DNA from: Silene noctiflora
Taxonomy: Eukaryota > Streptophyta > Magnoliopsida > Caryophyllales > Caryophyllaceae
Direction of reading: 5' to 3'
Assembly (NCBI GenBank): GCA_009801015.1
Contig: VHZZ01000481.1
Location: forward strand, 138,433 to 162,321
DNA length: 23,889 nt
Shown: positions 17,201 to 23,889 of the stretch, in pieces
Numbering within the stretch: the first letter of the stretch is position 1
Layout: every line of letters begins with the position of its first letter
Notes under the pieces: model-generated
Seen by the model: the letters and a program-made list of their open reading frames with translations, nothing else
The model's database searches: none
What the model was told of the DNA's origin: nothing
Program-made: the position numbers and the translations under genes

Positions 17201-19936
17201 AAAAAAGTATGCATACCATGTAAATGGTCCTCTAATGATCCTAGAGGCATATACTCATAGACTAGAAGTCTTTGATCTCCATCGGCACAATAGCCAATAA
17301 GATTAACAAGATTGGGATGATGTACTAAGCTCAACATCAATACTTCAACGAGAAACTCTTTGTTTCCTTGTAATCCATTGGGATTTAATTGTTTGATAGC
17401 CACAACCTGCAAAAAACAGAAGACTTCAATTAATTACAAGTTGGATGCTAAAACTTTATCGGAGACACTATGTCATGTAATCGTAAGTTAACTACTGCAG
17501 AAACTATACGTGTGTTTGATGATGAATATCTACTACTAGTCCGGATGAACCAACAGTCCAATAGGATTGGCCAGTGCAGAACCTGGGACTGTGTGGTTAG
17601 CAATAATATACTTTGCAATGAATAAATTTGTGAATAGTACCCAATATCCAGACTTATCGAACTCGAGGATTTTCAGCACAGCTTAACTGTACAGCATATA
17701 ACCTCGCATTCAACGTTTTCTTATCCACAGTGAATGCATTGTTAACTTCTTAAAACAAAAAGGGAAATTAAATATACAAAGTGAAGAAAAAAAGGCATTT
17801 ATGTGATCGTGAAGAAATATCTTCAAGGTGCTAGTACAGTGCAATCCCCAAATAGTATATTTGTCACAACATTAACTGCAGTAATGTTTTGACATATAAA
17901 ATAGATACTCTAGTCTAGAAGGACAGTGTAGCTACATTAGCTCAGGCTCTTAGAAACTTAACCAGCTATTAGTATCCAAACCTTTCAAAATCACTCAAAT
18001 TATGTAGTAATACTTAAGCACTGAATGCAGAAATAGTGTCCATAGACATAACATTGGTTTGAGACAAAATCAAATGTTGCATTGCCAAGATCTGTTATGA
18101 TGTATCTCGGCTATTGCGACGAGCCTAATGCAACGTTAAGAGTCATGTTTGGTTCACTTGCATGATGATTATGATAGATTTTACTAAAAGAGAAGTCAAT
18201 TTATGTAAACAAGAGTCTACAAACAGTCAAGTTTTGTTGTATGCCATGTGATCCATGAATCACCATTCAGATACATTCCAAAATTTGTCTTGCTTTACAA
18301 ACGTGCATCCCCACCATACCTAGACTATCGTCTGAAAGACTTCTGCTACAGCGAAAGAAGAGAAATAAAGAAACGCAATGTTGTTCATAATCTTCCCACT
18401 GCAAACAACTGCCATGATGCCAAAAAGCAATTGCTAAGGCATGTTCCCAGTTCCAACATACGTGGCTAAGTCTACCAGTCATTTGCAGAATTGACTTTTA
18501 AAAAGCAGCAAGCACTCTGGAGGATGAGCTATTAAAATGTGGCAAGTCATATACAATTCAACGTCTAAAGCTATCATATATCTTCACCATCAACTGCAGG
18601 TTTGCCATTCACACTAAAAGTTGGTAAGATAGTACGGGTAAATGGTTCTTCTCGTGATATCTCCAACTATCCACCATGTCCTATAGCTCGCTATCAGACA
18701 TCTTATCGTTATTTTCCGTACAAAAATTCGCGAACGGGGAAGCGGAATAGTACAATGTCATTTTATTTCCAACCTTGACCTATGTGGAAGTGATTTTAAT
18801 TAGTCTTGTAGGACAAAAACCCATCCCAACAAGGAGTTAGTTTCATGAACAGATGACACTATCGCGTAAGTCTATTAACATGTCCCAGGGGTCAAGCTGG
18901 CTGATTCGAAGTCGTATGGGTTAGGTAACTATGGCAGGAAGGCTCAAGTTGCAAAAACACATGCAGGTAATAATCAAGGCGTAAAATTGATTTAGGATAG
19001 TAAATATCAAACCTGGTTAGCACTCTCTAGGCGCCCTTTATATACTCTACCAAAACCTCCCTCTCCCACAAGACACTCTTGCCTAAAATTTTTAGTTGCA
19101 ACAGCTAGCTCGCGAAATGAGAATGTATGTGCAGCAATCCGAGTAGTTGTAGAGCCTACGTCACGAAATGCCAACTTCCGGTTCGCAGCTGAACTTGATC
19201 TCCGATTACCTAGAAATTTTAATTTACCAAGATTTCAAAGAGTTTGCCATTGGCATAAGAGAAGAGAGTCCAACTACATCTACTAATGAAAATATGTCAA
19301 TTCGCCACTATTCAGTTAACAAAAAGACAGTCCTGTTTCATGGAAACTATTAACCAAACCGAGGAATTTAACGTTGAATAGAATAGATTGAAAAGAGTTG
19401 AACAAAAAACAAATATGATAGGCAACAATCAGAGGGAAACCAAGAGTGACTTGAAGGCAGTTTCAGTGCAACTTATTTATATTACTATTACTCCCTCTGT
19501 CCCAATCATTTGTTTAAGTTTGATTAAATACACAGCAGCAAGGATAAAGAAACCGTAAATAAATGATGGTAAGGACAAGTCCGCAATTAACACAGTACTG
19601 ACTATAAAAGTTGAAATTGATAAGAAAAAGAAAAGTCGCGCAGTTAAGTTTGCAGGGTAAGGGGGTCGGATATACGCAGCCTATCCTAATTCCTATGAAG
19701 CATTAGAATTTATAGACACACAGAAAGTAAAAGTAAAAAGTAAAAGTGGTTGATCATGGATTAGATGATGATATAAATGGCAAACCAAGATAATGAAGCA
19801 AGTAACTAAAATTAAAACAAAGAAAAAAAATGGAATGAATTTAGTAACCTGATTGTGAAAGAGAAGGGGGGTTTTTGGGGATGGTGTTGTTGTCATCAGG
19901 GTTATGTTGGAAGGAGGAACATGGGCAACAACCCAT
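14203..19936 (-). CDS. PBL7: Receptor-like cytoplasmic kinase VII (PBL7/CDL1- and PBL27-like), 5 exons, 387 aa
   Basis: Exons on the complement: 19936-19849, 19209-19013, 17406-17217, 16468-16077, 14499-14203. Splice phases join without a stop (1164 nt). The start gives MGCCPC: Gly2 suits N-myristoylation and Cys3/4/6 S-acylation, so the protein should sit at the plasma membrane. The kinase domain follows: P-loop GEGGFG at 78-83, catalytic Lys100 in AIK, Y-R-D with Asp198 (Tyr in place of His is common here), DFG at 216-218, activation loop [17 protein letters not shown] from residue 230. The block [16 protein letters not shown] is typical of RLCK-VII/PBS1-like kinases, which relay signals from immune and brassinosteroid receptors. 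All catalytic residues are present, so it should be active. Unusual changes are SDIYSLG for the common SDVYSFG and a short Ser/Arg-rich tail (from about 353). The choice of PBL7 over PBL27 rests on overall resemblance and on MOS11 as neighbour; it is less certain than the family. Confidence 0.92.
14500..16076 (-). other. Kinase intron 4 (1577 bp)
   Basis: This is non-coding, with GT donor at 16076-16075 and AG acceptor at 14501-14500. The part at 15000-15110 has repeated AAGGCGC/ATGCCT-like phrases typical of a degenerate plant repeat, without defined ends. I see nothing else. Confidence 0.6.
16514..16977 (-). mobile_element. Non-autonomous Helitron in kinase intron 3
   Basis: Read on the minus strand, the element starts TCCTCTATATACTAAAAGAA and ends with the hairpin CCGTGCATTCGCACGG, eight bases, then CTAG. 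The 5' neighbour is A and the 3' neighbour T, with no target duplication. TC start, 3' hairpin, CTRR end and A/T insertion are the Helitron hallmarks. At 464 bp it has no Rep/helicase. It sits in the transcribed orientation in intron 3, its 3' end 45 nt from the exon 4 acceptor. A longer relative lies at 20677-21694. Confidence 0.8.
16963..17088. repeat. Perfect 63 bp tandem duplication over the Helitron 5' end
   Basis: Units 16963-17025 and 17026-17088 read identically from TTAGTATATAGAGGATGTCT to GCGGGTAAATTAAGC. Each begins with the last ~15 bp of the Helitron 5' terminus and continues into flanking intron. TTAGT occurs at both breakpoints and again after the second copy, suggesting microhomology-mediated duplication after Helitron insertion. 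Confidence 0.9.
17163..17206 (-). repeat. (CA)n and poly-A tract next to the exon 3 donor
   Basis: An AC dinucleotide run (about 17163-17180) is followed by an A-rich run to 17206. On the transcribed strand this is a long T tract then TG repeats starting ~10 nt after the exon 3 donor (17216-17215). U-rich intron starts help plant splicing. The tract length is likely to be polymorphic. Confidence 0.85.
17407..19012 (-). other. Kinase intron 2 (1606 bp)
   Basis: GT donor at 19012-19011 and AG acceptor at 17408-17407. I see no element ends, tandem repeats or RNA gene. Overlapping short frames at 18248-18482 on both strands have no recognisable content. Confidence 0.6.
19491..19560. mobile_element. 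Truncated Stowaway-like end in kinase intron 1
   Basis: TACTCCCTCTGTCCCAATCA is a good Stowaway terminus followed by TTTGTTTAAG. No inverted partner (GGGACAGAGGGAGTA-like) occurs up to the exon 1 donor at 19848. A remnant is therefore likely; its right limit is not visible. Confidence 0.55.
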
Positions 19937-20110
19937 GAGAGTAGATAATTAAAAGAAGCAAAGCAAAGAGTCAAAGTTGAATAATAAAGCAGAAATGAGG
20001 TTTGTAATTTGTACTGTATTAATCATGTGCATTTCTAAACACCAAATGAGTGAGGACGTCAGGTAGGCAGCCGACTTTTTTAACGACTAAAGGCTAAAGC
20101 TCTTCATTTG
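19937..20110 (-). promoter_or_regulatory. 5' UTR and proximal promoter of the kinase gene
   Basis: The minus-strand sequence ahead of the ATG is T-rich with TTTGACTC (around 19970), a W-box-like WRKY site, and CTGACGTCC (around 20058), a bZIP TGACG-type site. Both are short and could occur by chance. A plant immune-type kinase under W-box control would be expected but is not shown. Confidence 0.35.
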
Positions 20111-20273
20111 GTCACCATCTTTCGTCTTCGTCTTTTTGTTTCCGCCAATTACCAAACAATTTACGCCACCGCTAAGGTTATGTTTCGTAAAGTATTTCAC
20201 GTACCTCATTTATTTGACCAAAATTTAGGTACCTTATTTGTTTGTAGGTGTTTGACAAGTAGTTTATTTAACC

Positions 20274-20336
20274 AAATAAGGTACCTGAAATGAAATGCTA
20301 CCTAGAGTAGCATTTGAGATTTCAGGTACCTGATTT
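20274..20336. repeat. Fold-back palindrome around AAATGCTAC/GTAGCATTT
   Basis: The arms at 20274-20301 and 20307-20336 are inverted copies: AAATGCTAC with GTAGCATTT, and GGTACCTGAAA with TTTCAGGTACC, around a five-base centre. GGTACC recurs at 20228-20233. This looks like the core of a high-copy eudicot MITE, but I cannot define its outer ends or a target duplication. Confidence 0.7.
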
Positions 20337-20419
20337 GATTTGATGTCCTCTTTTTACGCCCTTAAATCTATACTATTAAATAATTCTCATATCCTTTTAC
20401 GTCATTTCATCAAAATTAG

Positions 20420-20580
20420 TCACCTTTTCAGTTAGTTTGCCAAATATTTTTTTTATATTTTCAGCTACCTTATCAGTTCATAATTTCCAGCTACCTTATC
20501 AGTTACCTTTTCAGGTTTCAGTTAACTTTTCAGTTTTCAGCTACCTTTTCAGGTTTCAGCTACCTTTTAAGGTAGTTTTA
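20420..20580. repeat. Degenerate CAGCTACCTT(T/A)TCAG short-motif array
   Basis: About eight variants of CAGCTACCTTWTCAG and CAGTTACCTTTTCAG occur in one orientation, closing with AAGGTAGTTTTACCAAAC. Similar ACCAAAC phrases occur at about 20151, so this and the palindrome at 20274-20336 may be parts of one ~450 bp element (about 20145-20590). Confidence 0.65.
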
Positions 20581-20676
20581 CCAAACAGAGTCTAACGCTA
20601 CTATTTCTTTCTTTTCTATGTTAAAAAACAAACAATACTACTGGTCCATTGTGTGCCCTTGTTCTTTAACATTTAA

Positions 20677-21694
20677 CTAGTTTAAATCTCACGCAATAAA
20701 TGCGCAATTTTTATAAAAAAATTATTTTTGTATTATTTAATCATAAATTAACACTTTATTAATTTTTCATATTTCACGTAATTATATTTTGATATGAGAA
20801 AAAAAATTTGAACTGCAAAATTATTCAAGAAACTGAGTAAAATTGTACTATAAAATAATAGTGATAGTTCATTTTAATTGTTCATTTTCTCGTTATTGTA
20901 TTTTGCTTCGAGAAAAAAAAAAACTAAAAATTAATCCAAGAGAATTGAGTAATGTGTTGAAATGAGTTTTTTAAAAAAATATTGTATTTTTTATGCCACA
21001 AAGGTAACGATTCCAATTTTATAAATTATCTCAATTTTTTTTTGTCATGAAAGTAATCAAAACGATTTATAGTTTTGTTTAACATAGTATGAGTCAAGTC
21101 ATTCTTAAATAATAACATCAATAAAAGATTTAATATATTCTATTTTTATACTCCCTCATATCCACCATTTTCTTCCTTATTTCTTTAAACGGATTATTCA
21201 GGTTTTCTTCCATTTCTTAGTTTGGAAACTTTTACTCTTAATTTATCCATCCTTCTCTCCTATCACCAAACTCCACCCAACTCTTTTACTCATATTTTAT
21301 TCATTTTTTAATGTTTGTGGCCCACAATTTCTTATTTAACTCCTAATTATTTATCTCTCTCTCCTATCACCAAACCCCACCCAACTTTTTTACTCTTATT
21401 TTATTTCTCACCTTAATACCCGTGTCCACAAACAATGGGAAGAAAAAAAAAGAATAGGAGGGAGTATTATTTATTTATATTTTAATTAAAATATTACAGT
21501 TTAATATTTAGTGAAAATATATAATTTAATGAAAAGATTAATTTTAATGAAAAAAATTGTATAATGAAATATATTATAATTATTAATTTCCTTATTTAGT
21601 AAAAACAATTAAATTATCATAGTTTCCTTATTTTAAAAGATGCTTTTTGGAGGGAAAACATGTGAATTTATCTATTCTTTTAGTATATAGGGGA
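20677..21694 (-). mobile_element. Second Helitron of the same family, hosting a Stowaway
   Basis: On the minus strand the start is TCCCCTATATACTAAAAGAA and the end is a weak hairpin (GCGCA/TGCGT) followed by GAGATTTAAACTAG. The flanking bases are A and T. The 5' 20 bases match the intronic Helitron (16514-16977) at all but one position, and the 3' ends share the layout hairpin, GATxTAAA, CTAG. Without the nested 314 bp MITE it is about 700 bp and very AT-rich. It has no Rep/helicase coding sequence. Confidence 0.72.
21151..21464. mobile_element. Stowaway MITE nested in the Helitron, with internal duplication
   Basis: CTCCCTCATATCC at the left and GGAGGGAG at the right form TIRs flanked by TA (21149-21150 and 21465-21466). 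Inside are two direct ~50 bp copies starting CTCTCCTATCACCAAA at 21255 and 21359 (offset 104), differing at a few positions. The element has no coding capacity. Confidence 0.85.
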
Positions 21695-22480
21695 TTTTAG
21701 CTTATCTAAATATAATTTTATTCAATTTATTTATATTTAGTTTCATTCACCTTAATTTAGTTCACCTCATTTCTTCACAAATTAACTTTTATTTCAATTT
21801 AGTTCAGCTTTATTAAGTAAAGTTCTGTTTAGCTCTTTTCAATCGAAAAAAAGAAGAAAGCATGAGTCATTGACATAAGCACAATAGCCAAGTCTAGCTC
21901 TTTAACCATTGACTTACACGATAAAGAGTTCCTTACATGAAAACGATTTCTAAAGTAAGAAATCAGTTTCATGTTGGAAAAAGGAGAGGGAAAAGGGGAC
22001 AAAAAAAAGTATAAAACTTTTATCATTAAAATTGAATAAGAAGTTTCATATGCAATCATGTGTCGATAAAAAATGTTGATCTGGAACTACAAGCATTGCC
22101 ATTTGGCATAAGGGTAAGTTAAGGATCCAAGTTTACTATTTTTCCAATATCCAAACATTGCACTTGGAATTTTGAAGTTCCTTTTGTCTTTTCTTTTAAT
22201 GTTAGATGGTATTTGGCCTCATTTTCAAAACTGTTTTTTTTAGAAGTTGTTTCATTTGAGGAGTTTGAACACTACTCCGTAATTAAAAAGTTCAAAAGTC
22301 AAATTGAACTTTAAAAGTAGAAGCACCAAATTGATATTTGCACTTCTACTTCTTAAAACTAAAAGACCATTAAAATGAGAAAAAAAACACATCATTTTTT
22401 TTTTTCATTTTTTTTCACTAAATCGTGTCACGTAATCAAAGATAATTATAGAGTTTCACTTAACATTATAAAAGGGAAAG
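21695..22480. other. AT-rich intergenic sequence
   Basis: I find no gene. TTTATTTATATTTAGTTTCA-like phrases repeat loosely at 21720-21810. A small inverted repeat AAGTAGAAG/CTTCTACTT lies at about 22315-22353. A homopolymer T run lies at 22396-22406. Confidence 0.4.
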
Positions 22481-23248
22481 TAAGGTCAATTCCACAGAGA
22501 TACTTATTTTAAATTGCCAATTGTGGACAACATCACTCGAGCACCAAAGATGGAGATTTGTTCCCATTAACACTCTATGTGATGTTTATTTCAAAATGTC
22601 TCGCAAGTGCACAAGTTGTCGTTGTATCATTTGTAAAGGTCGATCCACTGAGATGGAAATTATAGTTTTAAGACGATTTGATTAGCTCTAGTTTAGTTTG
22701 ATCAAAGATTGAATCAAGGAAAACTAAAGATGAGCTGATTAATTAAGCTGAATAAATTAATACAAAAGATAACTAAAACAAGGAATAACAATAAATAAAC
22801 ACTATAAGAGTGAGTAAAAAGAGAGAAATCAATAGACGGAAACGTAAGTGAATTACGGAGTTCATGTCCAGAAGTTGTAAGGTCTCTAAAGGTTAAAGAA
22901 GTTAACAAGGTTCAAGGTTAAGGCATAGTAATCAAAAGGTGCAGTAGACTTTCTCAAACTTAACGCTAGGCTAAAACACTTGCCCCGCTATCACGACAAT
23001 GGGTCCCAAAATCCTGCTCTTGATCCTCCCTTCCCTACCCAATTTTTCTGGCAGTAAGATAGTGATTAGGGTATAGGTCCTAGATGCCTACTAGTTACAC
23101 CCAACAAGCAAAACAATCAATAAGGCAAGATAACTCACACATCAACCTCCTAGACTTATATCTTAGCTTCTTCCATGCTTAAGAGTCAAATTCCCTGAGT
23201 TGGAGCTCAAATATAGTTGACGATATCCAAATGCCAAGGGTCAGTATT
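22481..23248 (-). other. Non-coding part of a decayed LTR retrotransposon (tentative)
   Basis: This lies directly downstream of the RNase H remnant on the same strand. The stretch CTCGCAAGTGCACAAGTTGT (22600) with GGTCGATCCACTGAGA (22639), and the related GGTCAATTCCACAGAGA at 22483, resemble phrases I associate with untranslated parts of plant Ty3/gypsy elements. No integrase sequence lies between, so an internal deletion or a misread is likely. I cannot place LTR borders. Confidence 0.3.
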
Positions 23249-23702
23249 TCATATAGACAATATGGTGTCATCGGGAAACCATTCATCAATAGGTTTCCCG
23301 TCATCGATGTCACCCCTCTCCACCTTTTGTGAGCGTCGATAAGTGGTCCGCCACCACATTCTCGTCACCCACTTTATTCTTGATCGCGATGCCAAATTCT
23401 TGGAGCAATAAATCCAACGAATTAATCTTGTTTCTTTCTTGCTCATAAGGTACTTGAGGCCCGCATGGTTCGTATGAACAATTACCTTTGAGCAAAGGAG
23501 GTAAGGTAAAAGCTTGTCAAATGCAAACACAATCACCAACATCTTTTGCGTTATAATGTAGTTGCATTGATCTTAATCCAAGGTTTTACTTACATAAGCA
23601 ATAACATGTACCTTTTTCTCTTGTTTTTGTCCCAAGACCGCCCCAATTGTAAAATTACTTGCATCACACATTAATTCGAAGGGGAGATCCCAATTTGGTG
23701 GA
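23249..23702 (-). pseudogene. Ty3/gypsy retrotransposon RNase H domain remnant
   Basis: The minus-strand translation begins with a PPNWDLPFELMCDAS-like segment, the end of reverse transcriptase and start of RNase H. It runs through the family phrases KVHVIAYVSKTLD, KVIVHTNHAGLKYL, LIRW, LLLQEF and ENVVADHLSTL to PIDEWFPDD. It is broken by a stop after KTLD and by two frame changes, one after RW and one after DHLSTL. Of the three acidic catalytic residues of RNase H, the Asp in CDAS is kept, the Glu usual in TEKE is lost (TQKM here), and the Asp usual in YTDH is Asn. The copy is therefore inactive. It is cut at 23702, with no upstream reverse transcriptase in the window. Confidence 0.85.
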
Positions 23703-23824
23703 AATAAAATGACAGAAAATACATTTCAAGTCACACACATAAAATAAACACAACGCAATGGCCTTCAAACTTTATTAACAAGTCAAAATATCAGAAACAT
23801 AAACAAGGTACATCATCAAACTTG

Positions 23825-23889
23825 CACTAGTAGAAAAAACCCCTACGGTGGCGGTCATAGATGACCTTTTGTGGCGGTTTTTAGAGGTT
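23825..23889 (+). mobile_element. Terminus of a CACTA (En/Spm) transposon, continuing past the window
   Basis: CACTAGTAGAAAAAACCCCT at 23825 is a typical plant CACTA terminal inverted repeat. It is followed by subterminal motifs GGTGGCGGT and ATAGATGACC and by GTGGCGGTTTT. The three bases before it (TTG) would be the target duplication. Only 65 bp are inside the window, so autonomy and the other end cannot be judged. Confidence 0.75.

Noticed and set aside
20368..20680. Plus-strand Helitron from TCTATACTATTAAATAATTC to the CTAG at 20677
   Set aside because: The start resembles a Helitron 5' end, but no hairpin precedes the CTAG on that strand, and this CTAG is better explained as the 3' end of the minus-strand element.
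1..23889. CRISPR arrays, operons, riboswitches or bacterial-type defence systems
   Set aside because: No regularly spaced repeats or prokaryotic gene layout; the window is plainly eukaryotic, with spliced plant genes.

Overview
This is a nuclear genomic window from a flowering plant, almost certainly a eudicot. The evidence is AT-rich spacers, short exons with GT/AG introns, plant-type MITEs and Helitrons, and two recognisable plant genes. One base (2175) is ambiguous. The repeat content does not let me name the species; a Caryophyllales host is only a weak impression.

Layout. Positions 1-2730 hold two diverged direct copies of a ~1.2 kb AT-rich unit; the left copy carries a ~445 bp MITE for which the right copy preserves the empty site. 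A small hAT-like MITE follows (2799-2962). A plus-strand gene of about 245 codons (3335-4505, four exons) encodes a plant coiled-coil protein whose function I do not recognise. Positions 4506-5280 show nothing I can name.

From 13236 down to 6574 on the minus strand lies a five-exon gene for the SARNP/Tho1-type mRNA-export factor MOS11 (202 aa). It has a 5.4 kb first intron full of duplications and a probable long 3' transcribed tail (to about 5280). Upstream on the same strand (19936 to 14203) lies a five-exon gene for an N-terminally acylated receptor-like cytoplasmic kinase of subfamily VII, closest to PBL7/CDL1 and PBL27 (387 aa). As I recall the Arabidopsis map, MOS11 (At5g02770) and PBL7/CDL1 (At5g02800) are near neighbours, so this looks like conserved microsynteny. 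Nothing suggests that the three genes act in one pathway, although MOS11 and RLCK-VII kinases both have links to plant immunity.

The right end (20130-23889) is repeat-rich. It holds a fold-back repeat with CAGCTACCTT-type motifs, a Helitron (20677-21694) with a Stowaway MITE nested inside, a decayed Ty3/gypsy RNase H fragment (23249-23702), and the terminus of a CACTA transposon that runs off the window at 23825. A second Helitron of the same family sits in kinase intron 3, 45 nt from the exon 4 acceptor, and its 5' end is caught in a perfect 63 bp tandem duplication.

I see no new enzymatic or defence system. The most informative points are the MOS11 exon/RFG-module correspondence, the paired Helitrons, the paralogous empty site, and the recent 318 bp duplication.
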